A stretch of 64,000 nucleotides of DNA from Pseudonocardia ammonioxydans. GTDB lineage: Bacteria > Actinomycetota > Actinomycetes > Mycobacteriales > Pseudonocardiaceae. The position numbers and the translations under genes are program-made. This document shows positions 57,339 through 64,000 of the stretch, one piece after another. Below the pieces are notes generated by a model. The model saw nothing but the letters and a program-made list of their open reading frames with translations, was not told the origin of the DNA and did no database searches. Position 1 is the first letter of the stretch; each line of letters starts with the position of its first letter. Where the stretch lies: contig NZ_FOUY01000025.1 in NCBI RefSeq assembly GCF_900115005.1, positions 1-64,000 of the forward strand, read 5' to 3'.

Positions 57339-57702
57339 CCCGCAGGGCGGACGTCTCGGCGCGACGGGCCCGGCTGCACCACGGTGCGGCCGGGCCCGTT
57401 CGCATCTCCGGTGCACCTCGTCCGCGCCGCTCCGGTGCGCTCGTCGTCGCTCCGGTCGGTGAGCGGTGAGCACCTGAGAGTGCTCGACGGCGGATGGACG
57501 GACGTACGTACTCCGACCGGACCGATCGGGTGCCGCTCGGCCGCTTCACGGTGCCGGACGGCGGTGACCCCTCTCAGGAAGGCAACCTCGGGGCCCTCGC
57601 GGTTCCTATGGTCGTCGCTGCCGCCCGCGGTCCGCTCCCCACGAGCCGCGGCGGTGGCCGGGACCCCCCGCCCGGCCGCTCCCCGAAACCGGAAGTGACC
57701 CG
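57339..57702. other. 364-bp gap after trpA with a terminator and no clear gene
   Basis: Contains the trp terminator at 57364-57399 and then GC-rich sequence with no convincing coding frame. It probably holds the promoter of the redox operon that follows; no consensus elements could be assigned with confidence. Confidence 0.6.
57364..57399 (+). terminator. Hairpin after trpA
   Basis: ACGGGCCCGGC pairs with GCCGGGCCCGT (11 bp), and the inside pairs GCACC with GGTGC, giving one long stem. No T-tract. Confidence 0.8.
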
Positions 57703-57879
57703 ATGACCCGTCGAGGCCTCGTGCTGCCCGGACGCGCCTGTGGCGTCCGGACGACAGTAGCGCGCATCGCGCACCCCCGTCCGGTGCGACCCCGCACCGG
57801 CTGGACTTTTCCTGCGCCGTCCCACCCCGCTGTGCTGCGGGCCGTGACCACCGCCGGGCGTCGGCCCGGCGACCGGTGA
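57703..57879 (+). CDS. Possible 58-residue Arg/Pro-rich protein, coupled to redox operon
   Basis: A short frame beginning MTRRGLVLPGRACGVRTT and ending GRRPGDR. ATG at 57703 has GGAAG 7 nt upstream, and its stop overlaps the GTG of the ferric-reductase-like gene by 4 bp (GTGA), the coupling pattern seen elsewhere in this window. No family or hydrophobic segment. It may be a real leader cistron or only a chance frame. Confidence 0.35.
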   Translation: MTRRGLVLPGRACGVRTTVARIAHPRPVRPRTGWTFPAPSHPAVLRAVTTAGRRPGDR

Positions 57880-59249
57880 GCCGCCCCGCCCCGCATCCGG
57901 TCACCGCACCCGTCCGCCGGGACGACCCGCCCGCCGACGCCTGGCTGGCGCACCGCCGTGCGCGCCTGATCTGGGGGTCGCTGCTGGTCGCGGTCCTGGT
58001 CGGCCCGTCGGTGATCTGGATGCTGCGTACCGGCCCGCTGCCGCTGCTGCACCAGATGTCGGTGCTGACCGGTCTGCTGGCGCTGTCCGCGATGGTGATC
58101 GTCGCCGTGCTCCCGTCCCGGGTGCGCGGGCTGTCCGGCGCACTCGGGCTGGAGACCCTGCTGGGCCTGCACCGCAGGCTCGGCATCCTCGCCGGGGCCC
58201 TGGTGGCGCTGCACCTGGCCTGCGTGGTCGCCGACCAGCCGGAGCGGGTGGGACTGCTCGTCCCGATGGCCGCCCCGGCCCGCGGTCAGGCGGCCACCGC
58301 CGCCACCGTCGCGATCGGCGTCCTGCTCCTGCTCGCGGTGCGCGGGGTGCGCTCCGGCACCCACGAGGTGTGGCGCTGGGTGCACCTGAGCCTGGCCGCG
58401 CTGGTGGTCGGGGCGTCGGCGCTGCACGTGTTCTGGCTGAACAACCTGGTCACCGACGCCGTCATGGGGCCGGTGCTGTCCGGGCTCGGGCTGGTGCTGA
58501 TCGCGGTGCTCGTACTGCGCTGGGGCGCCCGCGCCGCGGCCGGCGAGTTCCGGGTGCACGTCGTGCGCCCGGAGAGCCCGACCGTGTCCACACTGGTGCT
58601 GACCCGGCCGGCCCGGCACGCCGGCCCGTGGTTCCGGCCCGGCCAGTTCGCCTGGCTGCGGCTGGAGCGGATGTCGGTGGAGGAACACCCGTTCACCATC
58701 GCCTCGTCCGCCGTCGACGGTGGCCGGGTCGAGTTCACCGTCCGGCACACCGGCGACTTCGCCTCCCGGCTGCGTGAGCTCGACCGCGGCACCCCGGTGT
58801 GGGTGGACGGCCCGTACGGCTCGTTCACCCCGGACGCGGTGCCCTCGACCGGGCTCGTGCTGATCGCCGGCGGGGTCGGCATCACGCCGATGATGAGCAT
58901 GCTCCGCACCGCGGCCGACCGTGGCGACCGGCGGCCGTACCGGCTCGTCGTGCACGCCCGCGACCGCGCGGACCTGCTGTTCCGGGCCGAGCTGGCGCAC
59001 CTGCGCACCTGCCTGGACCTGCAGGTCACCGAGGTCCTGCGCCGACCGGCCCCGAACTGGGGCGGTGCCACCGGGCCGATCGACACCGCGTTGCTCGCCG
59101 CCGTCCTGACCGACCTGGACCAGCCGCACCTGCGGCTCGACTACTTCATCTGCGGACGCCCGCAGCTGGTGACCGACGTCCTCGACACCCTCGGCGCGCT
59201 CGGCGTCCCGGACGACCGGGTCCACACCGAGCAGTTCGCCCAGGTCTGA
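57876..59249 (+). CDS. Membrane ferric-reductase/FNR-type oxidoreductase
   Basis: A 457-residue protein with six membrane helices (residues 30-230) carrying His residues in LGLHRRLGIL, ALHLACVV, VHLSLAALVV and ALHVFWL, as in ferric-reductase/NOX-type cytochrome b domains, then a ferredoxin-reductase half: FAD motif EEHPFTIASSA, VWVDGPYGSFTP, and the NAD(P) motif VLIAGGVGITPMMSML and YFICGRPQLV. It would pass electrons from cytosolic NAD(P)H through FAD and heme to an outside acceptor. It is the first large gene of an operon of exported and membrane proteins. The final acceptor is unknown. Confidence 0.88.
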   Translation: MSRPAPHPVTAPVRRDDPPADAWLAHRRARLIWGSLLVAVLVGPSVIWMLRTGPLPLLHQMSVLTGLLALSAMVIVAVLPSRVRGLSGALGLETLLGLHRRLGILAGALVALHLACVVADQPERVGLLVPMAAPARGQAATAATVAIGVLLLLAVRGVRSGTHEVWRWVHLSLAALVVGASALHVFWLNNLVTDAVMGPVLSGLGLVLIAVLVLRWGARAAAGEFRVHVVRPESPTVSTLVLTRPARHAGPWFRPGQFAWLRLERMSVEEHPFTIASSAVDGGRVEFTVRHTGDFASRLRELDRGTPVWVDGPYGSFTPDAVPSTGLVLIAGGVGITPMMSMLRTAADRGDRRPYRLVVHARDRADLLFRAELAHLRTCLDLQVTEVLRRPAPNWGGATGPIDTALLAAVLTDLDQPHLRLDYFICGRPQLVTDVLDTLGALGVPDDRVHTEQFAQV

Positions 59250-59274
59250 CCCCCGTTCCACAAGGAGAGACACC

Positions 59275-60429
59275 ATGTCCCGCCGGATCCCCGGCCCGCT
59301 GCGCTGGTCGATCCTGGCCGCGATCGCCGCGGTCCTGGCCGTCGCGCTGGCCCAGTCCTGGGCGACCGTGCCCACCGCGGTCGCCCAGGGGTGGACCCAG
59401 ACCCGGTGGGGTCCGCTCGGCCCCGCCGACCGCGACCTGCTGGAGAAGGTCCGCCTCGCCGGTCTGTGGGAGGCCCCCACCGGGGAGCAGGGCGAGCAGC
59501 AGGCCAGCTCCCCGGCCGTGCGCGAGATCGCCGGCAAGATCGGGGCCGAGCACCACGACCTCGACGAGCTCGTCCGCACCACCTCCGAGCAGCTCGGCGT
59601 CCCGCTGCCCAGCCGGCCCAGCGACCAGCAGATCGGCTGGATGAACGACCTGACCGCGCGGACGGGCACCGACTACGACCGGCAGTTCGTGCACATCCTG
59701 CGGTCGGCGCACGGCTCGGTGCTGCCGGTGATCACCGACGTGCGGGTGGGCACCCGCAACGACCTGATGCGCCGGTTCGCCACCGAGGCCGACACTTACG
59801 TGACCCGGCACATCGGTTACCTGGAGTCCACCGGGCTGGTGGACTACGCCGCGCTGCCCGCACCGCCCGATCCGGCGCCGCTGCGCAGCACGTCCGATGT
59901 CGTCGTCCCGGCGCTCGTCGTCGGGGTGGCGCTGCTCGCCGCGGGCGGGCTGCTGATGACGCTCTACCGGCGCGGCCGCCCCGGGGGCGGCAGCGCGATC
60001 CTCCCGAAGCTGCTGCCCGCCACCGGACTGATCCCGCGTCCGCGACGGCCGCGTGACGACGACGCCGGTGCCGCCGCCCGGCCGGTCCTGCCGGTCGGCC
60101 CGCCCGACCCGTGGGACGAGCTCACGCGCGTCCCGCCGACCCGGCCGGGACCGGACGACGACGTCCTCGGCACGGCCCGCGACCGGCCCCTCGGGGCCGC
60201 CGCCACGCCCTCCGACCCCGCTCCGCCCGTCGACCCCGCACCGCCTCTGGACACAGCCCCGCCCTGGGATCCCGCCCCGCTGTTCGGGGCCACGCCCACC
60301 GACCACCTGTCCGAACCCGATCCCGATCCGCACGGGACGGCGGAGCCCGCACCCGGGCGCCGCCGGCACCCGTCCCCACCCAGCGGCGCGCGCCACGCGC
60401 GGACCGCGCCGAGGAGTCGTCACCGATGA
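59275..60429 (+). CDS. DUF4142-like membrane-anchored protein with Pro-rich tail
   Basis: A 384-residue protein: a signal/anchor helix (WSILAAIAAVLAVALAQSWA), an extracytoplasmic four-helix DUF4142/ferritin-like domain (residues 50-195; LGPADRDLLEKVRLAGLWE, IGAEHHDLDELVRTTSEQLG, QFVHILRSAHGSVLPV, YVTRHIGYLESTGLVD), a second helix (VVVPALVVGVALLAAGGLL) and a Pro/Asp-rich cytoplasmic tail with DPAPP repeats. The His-rich helices could bind metal or heme. ATG at 59275 follows AAGGAGAG. Its stop overlaps the next ATG. Function unknown. Confidence 0.8.
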   Translation: MSRRIPGPLRWSILAAIAAVLAVALAQSWATVPTAVAQGWTQTRWGPLGPADRDLLEKVRLAGLWEAPTGEQGEQQASSPAVREIAGKIGAEHHDLDELVRTTSEQLGVPLPSRPSDQQIGWMNDLTARTGTDYDRQFVHILRSAHGSVLPVITDVRVGTRNDLMRRFATEADTYVTRHIGYLESTGLVDYAALPAPPDPAPLRSTSDVVVPALVVGVALLAAGGLLMTLYRRGRPGGGSAILPKLLPATGLIPRPRRPRDDDAGAAARPVLPVGPPDPWDELTRVPPTRPGPDDDVLGTARDRPLGAAATPSDPAPPVDPAPPLDTAPPWDPAPLFGATPTDHLSEPDPDPHGTAEPAPGRRRHPSPPSGARHARTAPRSRHR

Positions 60430-61430
60430 GAGCCAGAACAGCCAGCCGCCGCCGGATGATCGCGGCCGCCACCTTCGCCGCCTGCCTGCTCGTGGCGGGC
60501 CCGGCGGCCTACGCCGCCGGCGCGGTGACGGCGGACCGGGAGAACCCGGGTACCGAGAACGTCGCGGAGTCCGGCAGCGGGTCCGGGGTCACCGGGTCCG
60601 GGTCGAGCGGTGGTCACAACCACTCGGGGTCGGCGTCGTCGGGCCAGGAGGAGGACTCGGGCTCGGCGGGCTCCGGCTCCGCCGCGGAGGACTCCGACCG
60701 GGCGGCCCCCGGGCAGGAGGACCCGGCGCAGTCCGCTGCGGAGCAGGAGGACCCGGGACAGGAGGACCCGGCGCAGGAGGGAGCCGAGCAGGACGCTGCT
60801 GCTCCGGACGACGACAACCAGGCCGGTGACGGCAACGACGACAACGCCGGCGCCAACGACGGCCCCGACCAGGCCGCCGCCGAGCCCCTGGACATCCTGG
60901 CCTCCGACTGCACTGGCAGCGACCTCGTCGCGCACGACGGCTTCCAGAAGGCCCCGCGCTGCGTGTCGACGTCGTTCGGTGAGGTCGCCGCGGCCGACAA
61001 GAGCCCGTCCCTGCTGATCACCGATGCCCCGGACCGGGTCGCCCCCGGTGAGGCGTTCTCGATCACCGTCAGCACCCGGAACCTGGTCCGCGACCGGTTC
61101 CTCCCCGCGGCCCAGGGTGGCTACTACGTCGAGTCGTCGCTGCTGAACGAGGAAGGTCTGCAGCGCGGGCACTTCCACACCGCGTGCCGGATGCTCCCGA
61201 ACTCCGACGAGGCCCCGGACGCCGCTCCGGAGCCGCTGTTCTTCGAGGGCACCGAGGACGGTGGCGGGGGCAGTGCCCCGGACAGCGTCACGGTCGAGGT
61301 GCCCGGCGTCGAGCAGGCGGGCGAGCTCCAGTGCTCGTCGTGGGCCGGGGACGGCTCGCACCGCACGCCGATGATGCAGCGGGCGAACCAGACACCCGCG
61401 TTCGACTCCGTCCGGGTCGAGGTGGGCTGA
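60426..61430 (+). CDS. Secreted protein with acidic low-complexity spacer
   Basis: A 334-residue exported protein: basic N-terminus and signal helix (RRRMIAAATFAACLLVAGPAAYAAG), a Ser/Gly/Glu/Gln-rich spacer (residues 45-150, with EQEDPGQEDPAQ repeats), and a folded C-terminal domain with conserved-looking CTGSDLVAHDGFQKAPRCVSTSFGEV, RDRFLPAAQGGYYVE, GHFHTACRML and four or more Cys. ATG overlaps the previous stop. The Cys pairs suggest disulfides outside the cell. I do not recognise the family. Confidence 0.75.
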   Translation: MRARTASRRRMIAAATFAACLLVAGPAAYAAGAVTADRENPGTENVAESGSGSGVTGSGSSGGHNHSGSASSGQEEDSGSAGSGSAAEDSDRAAPGQEDPAQSAAEQEDPGQEDPAQEGAEQDAAAPDDDNQAGDGNDDNAGANDGPDQAAAEPLDILASDCTGSDLVAHDGFQKAPRCVSTSFGEVAAADKSPSLLITDAPDRVAPGEAFSITVSTRNLVRDRFLPAAQGGYYVESSLLNEEGLQRGHFHTACRMLPNSDEAPDAAPEPLFFEGTEDGGGGSAPDSVTVEVPGVEQAGELQCSSWAGDGSHRTPMMQRANQTPAFDSVRVEVG

Positions 61431-61431
61431 C

Positions 61432-61968
61432 GTGCCCAGCGCCGCCGGACCCGCGCTGACCCTGGCCGCCGTCGGCGCGGTGGCGGTCGGGGTGGCGACG
61501 GCCAACGTCGTCCTCACCGCCGACCCGGCACCACCCGCCGTCGAGCAGGCGACCGGTGCCCTCGCACTCGGGTCGCCGCTGCCCGCGCCCGCCGCCCCAC
61601 CCGCGCCGGATGCTCCGCAGGGCTCCGCCGGCTACACCGGCTGGTCGGCGGACCGGGCGGTGAGCGTCGACATCCGGGTCGAGAACGGCTCGGCGAAGGC
61701 CTACGTGTGCGATGGCGCGGCCGTCGAGTCGTGGACGACGGGGCCGGTCGCGCAGGACGGTCCGACGGTGCTCACCGCCGGGGACGGCAGCCGGGTCGAG
61801 TACACCGTGCGGGACGGCGCCGCGTCCGGCACCGCATCGGTGGGCGGGACGACGTGGGAGTTCACGGCTCCGCGCGCACCCGCCGCTGCGGAACCAGCCG
61901 CGCCGCCCGCCGGCAACACCGGGTCCGTCGGCGACGCCGGATCGGGCGGCTACGGAGGTGGCTACTGA
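61432..61968 (+). CDS. Exported protein, 178 residues, function unknown
   Basis: A protein with an N-terminal membrane/signal helix (LTLAAVGAVAVGVATANVVL), a Pro/Ala-rich stalk and a small beta-rich domain (VSVDIRVENGSAKAYVCDGAAVESWTTG, SRVEYTVRDGAASGTASVGGTTWEF), ending in a Gly/Tyr-rich tail. GTG at 61432 is 1 bp past the previous stop and its own stop overlaps the next ATG (TGATG), so it is embedded in the operon. Not recognised. Confidence 0.7.
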   Translation: MPSAAGPALTLAAVGAVAVGVATANVVLTADPAPPAVEQATGALALGSPLPAPAAPPAPDAPQGSAGYTGWSADRAVSVDIRVENGSAKAYVCDGAAVESWTTGPVAQDGPTVLTAGDGSRVEYTVRDGAASGTASVGGTTWEFTAPRAPAAAEPAAPPAGNTGSVGDAGSGGYGGGY

Positions 61969-63878
61969 TGAGCCCGCGCGCGCGGCACGCCGACCGCGAC
62001 ACCACCGACCCGGTCGGTTTCCCACCGGTCGCGGACGCCGCCGTCCCGCACCCCCGCCGCCCCGACCACAGCGGCGGATGGGTCGGACGCCCGGCTGCGG
62101 CCACGCCGCCCGGCCGGGCCACCCGCTCCGGCCCGAGTGACCGTCCCGACCGGGCCGATCTCTCCGGGTGGGCCGGCCGGTCCGACTGGCCGGGCCCCGA
62201 CGACGGATACCCGCCGGACGAGCGCACCTGGCTCGAGCCCGACCCCGCTGCGCCGGGACGGAACCGCGCGGGACACAGCGTCCGACGGTTCCCACCCGGC
62301 GACCGGCGGGCCGCCCCGCCCGACGACGGCTGGGACGCACCCGCACCCGAGGCCGCCGGGCGCTGGACGAGCATCGCCGCCCGGCGGCGCGCCATCGCCG
62401 CGCGCAACCGGCGCGTGCCGCCCGGCCCCGCGGCTCCGCCCGGACCTGCAGCTCCCCGCATCCCGGAGGCCGAGCTGTGGGACCCGTACGGGCCGGACGG
62501 CACCGGTCCCGAGCCCCGCGTTCCGCGGAACGCCGTGCGCCCGGGCGAGCCGGGCCCGCCGCAGGCCGGTCGCGTTCCGCGGAACGCGCCGGGCCCCGCC
62601 GGGGACCGGGACGAGCTGTGGGACGGACGCCGTCCGCCAGCCGTTCCGCCCGTCGGCGACATGCCCGCGCCACGTGACGGTCGCGTTCCGCGGAACGCTC
62701 CTGCTCCCGACGACGCAGGCGATCCGTGGGACGACCGTGTTCCGCGGAACGCGGCGTCGGCACCCGGCGACACCGACGAGCCGTGGGGCGACCGCGTTCC
62801 GCGGAACGCGTCAGGATCCGGTCTCGGGGACCGCCCGCGGGGTGAGCGTCGTCCGCACGGGTTTCCGGCGCCCGGGGACGGCCCCGAACCGCACGACGAC
62901 CGCGTTCCGCGGAACGCGGTCGGTGGGACGGCCGAGCCGTGGGACGCGCCTGCCCCGTGGAACGACCCGAGCCCGGGCGAGGCGGACGCTCCGTGGGAGG
63001 GCCGCGTTCCGCGGAACGCTCCCGGCCTCGATGAGGCGGCCGAGGTGTCGCCCGGCAGCGTTCCGCGGAACCTCGGCGGCACCGTCGGCTCCGGCGACTC
63101 CGGTGACCCAATGGCCCCGACGGCCACCGCGGAACCGTGGGAGCGGCCCGGGCCGCGGGGGCCGGCCGACCCCTGGGACCCGGCCCCGCTGCTCGACCGC
63201 GCGGGCCGGGGTCCGCGCGCGGCGCCCGGCCGGGCCGACGCGCGGACGTGGACCGGCGAGCACGAGGCCGTCACACCTGCTCCGCAGGACCACGACCCGG
63301 ACGCCGACCTCGCACACGGTCCCGGCGGCGCCGTGCCACCGGACGGGCCGCACGGCGGTCTCCCGTTGCGGTCGGTGCTGATCCCGGTCGTCGTCGGCTC
63401 CCTGGTCGCTGTCGCACTGGGCGTCCTGGCCCGGCAGCACGAGGGCACGGGCGTCGCGGTGAACCTCGCCGGTTTCTCCAGCGGAGGCGCCGTGAAGGCC
63501 TGGCTCGGGTCGTTCGCCCTGCTGCTCGCGATCGTCCAGGGCGTCACCGGGCGGATGCTGCACCGTGGCAGCGCCGACCCGATGACACCCGTCGTGCACC
63601 GCTGGTCCGGGCGGGCCGCCGTGCTGGTGACCGTCCCGGTCGCGGTGCAGTGCCTGTACGCCTTCGGCTGGTCCGGTGCGACGACGTCGGCCCTGCTGCA
63701 CTCCGCGCTGGGCTGCGTGTTCTACGGCGCGTTCGTCACGAAGATGCTGCTCCTGCGTCGACCCGGCGTGCCGGGCTGGGCGCTCGCCGTCGCCGGCGGG
63801 CTGCTGCTCGCGATCCTCGCGGGCGTCTGGCTGACCTCGGCGCTGTGGTTCTTCACCGGCAACGGCCTGACGTTCTGA
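61968..63878 (+). CDS. Proline-rich protein with RVPRNA repeats and b561-like membrane domain
   Basis: A 636-residue protein. The first 460 residues are disordered, Pro/Arg/Asp-rich, with eight RVPRNA motifs, each encoded by the palindrome GCGTTCCGCGGAACGC. The C-terminal 170 residues hold about five membrane helices (LPLRSVLIPVVVGSLVAVAL; WLGSFALLLAIVQGV; WSGRAAVLVTVPVAVQCLYAF; ALGCVFYGAFVTKMLLL; WALAVAGGLLLAILAGVWL) with His in VVHRWSGR and LLHSALGC, like a b561-type heme membrane protein (DUF6529-like). ATG at 61968 overlaps the previous stop. It is followed by a Tat/lipoprotein-type gene, suggesting a membrane electron carrier. Confidence 0.78.
   Translation: MSPRARHADRDTTDPVGFPPVADAAVPHPRRPDHSGGWVGRPAAATPPGRATRSGPSDRPDRADLSGWAGRSDWPGPDDGYPPDERTWLEPDPAAPGRNRAGHSVRRFPPGDRRAAPPDDGWDAPAPEAAGRWTSIAARRRAIAARNRRVPPGPAAPPGPAAPRIPEAELWDPYGPDGTGPEPRVPRNAVRPGEPGPPQAGRVPRNAPGPAGDRDELWDGRRPPAVPPVGDMPAPRDGRVPRNAPAPDDAGDPWDDRVPRNAASAPGDTDEPWGDRVPRNASGSGLGDRPRGERRPHGFPAPGDGPEPHDDRVPRNAVGGTAEPWDAPAPWNDPSPGEADAPWEGRVPRNAPGLDEAAEVSPGSVPRNLGGTVGSGDSGDPMAPTATAEPWERPGPRGPADPWDPAPLLDRAGRGPRAAPGRADARTWTGEHEAVTPAPQDHDPDADLAHGPGGAVPPDGPHGGLPLRSVLIPVVVGSLVAVALGVLARQHEGTGVAVNLAGFSSGGAVKAWLGSFALLLAIVQGVTGRMLHRGSADPMTPVVHRWSGRAAVLVTVPVAVQCLYAFGWSGATTSALLHSALGCVFYGAFVTKMLLLRRPGVPGWALAVAGGLLLAILAGVWLTSALWFFTGNGLTF
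62518..63073. repeat. Eight copies of a 16-bp palindrome inside a coding region
   Basis: GCGTTCCGCGGAACGC at 62518, 62572, 62683, 62737 (one change), 62794, 62902, 63004 and 63058 (last bases differ). Spacings are 54, 111, 54, 57, 108, 102 and 54 bp, i.e. near multiples of 54 bp (18 codons), so the base unit is an 18-residue repeat starting RVPRNA. Confidence 0.95.
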
Positions 63879-63904
63879 CCCGTACCGACGATCCAGGAGA
63901 CCCC

Positions 63905-64000
63905 ATGTCACCGCTCACCCGGCGCCGGTTGCTGACCGGCGCGGGCGCCGCCGCGGCCTGCTGTGCCGCGGGCTGTGCCACCTACGGAACGCCCCGGGGG
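63905..64000 (+). CDS. Start of a Tat/lipoprotein-type exported protein (3' cut by window)
   Basis: Only 32 residues are visible: MSPLTRRRLLTGAGAAAACC and then AAGCATYG. The RRRLL twin-arginine signal, hydrophobic stretch and AAGC lipobox indicate a Tat-exported lipoprotein. Small proteins with this N-terminus beside b561-like genes are often Rieske [2Fe-2S] proteins; that identity cannot be confirmed because the rest is outside the window. ATG at 63905 follows GGAGA and is 26 bp after the b561-like gene. Confidence 0.6.
   Translation, partial: MSPLTRRRLLTGAGAAAACCAAGCATYGTPRG

Noticed and set aside
62518..63073. Integration or IS end repeats
   Set aside because: The palindromes lie in one open frame at codon-multiple spacing and no transposase or integrase is nearby.

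Overview
The window is a contiguous piece of a very GC-rich actinobacterial chromosome with dense coding, GC-rich third positions, many GTG starts and 4-bp ATGA/GTGA overlaps. An F420-type luciferase-like oxidoreductase, a mycothiol-ligase (MshC) family protein, actinobacterial Mo-hydroxylase genes and many TetR/GntR regulators fit Actinomycetes; Pseudonocardiaceae (for example Pseudonocardia) is my inference, not proven. No rRNA, tRNA, CRISPR array, transposase or phage gene was seen.

Layout. (1) 1-10.7 kb: acyl-CoA metabolism: a CoA-transferase beta subunit cut by the window edge, a thiolase, a CaiB-type CoA-transferase, a small GntR-like protein, a TetR, an acyl-CoA dehydrogenase, a long-chain acyl-CoA synthetase with two apparent 1-nt deletions, and a 931-residue fusion (SRPBCC + thiolase-like + enoyl-CoA hydratase) divergent from a TetR gene with two matching operator-like sites between them. 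(2) 10.7-13.8 kb: small membrane proteins, a TetR and a GAF-domain membrane protein. (3) 13.8-17.2 kb: lysine monooxygenase/aminovaleramidase pair (davB-davA) and an SDR. (4) 17.3-22.8 kb: an MshC-like ligase, a methyltransferase, and a sulfur module (MBL-rhodanese persulfide dioxygenase-like protein, TauE exporter, GntR) whose two promoters carry the same operator-like sequence. (5) 22.9-28.0 kb: a 1501-residue membrane NRPS-like protein of the epsilon-poly-lysine synthetase (Pls) type and a STAS protein.

(6) 28.0-50.3 kb is the most notable part: a pyrimidine/ureide catabolic region. A divergent trio (DUF2877, FdrA, DUF1116) matching the E. coli AllH/AllF/AllG oxamate carbamoyltransferase faces a PucR regulator, followed on the plus strand by a UraA-type permease, a three-subunit molybdenum hydroxylase with a CoxG-like protein, an amidase, HyuA/HyuB, an NmrA-like protein, carbamate kinase, barbiturase and a fused carboxyltransferase. 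I read this as oxidative uracil breakdown (uracil to barbiturate to ureidomalonate) in which ureidomalonate is phosphorolysed to carbamoyl phosphate, giving ATP through carbamate kinase, rather than simply hydrolysed. That last link is inference. A 1-kb block of degenerate intergenic repeats (44.8-45.8 kb) interrupts the region.

(7) 50.4-57.3 kb: quinone oxidoreductase, LLM oxidoreductase, MscL, a GntR/MFS divergent pair and trpBA. (8) 57.7-64.0 kb: an apparently uncharacterised membrane redox operon: ferric-reductase/FNR fusion, DUF4142 protein, two exported proteins, a proline-rich protein ending in a b561-like membrane domain and containing eight copies of a 16-bp DNA palindrome, and the start of a Tat/lipoprotein-type exported protein cut by the window edge. 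A recurring small-scale theme is short tandem duplications at or across gene 3' ends (12.5, 13.8, 22.9 and 33.1 kb).
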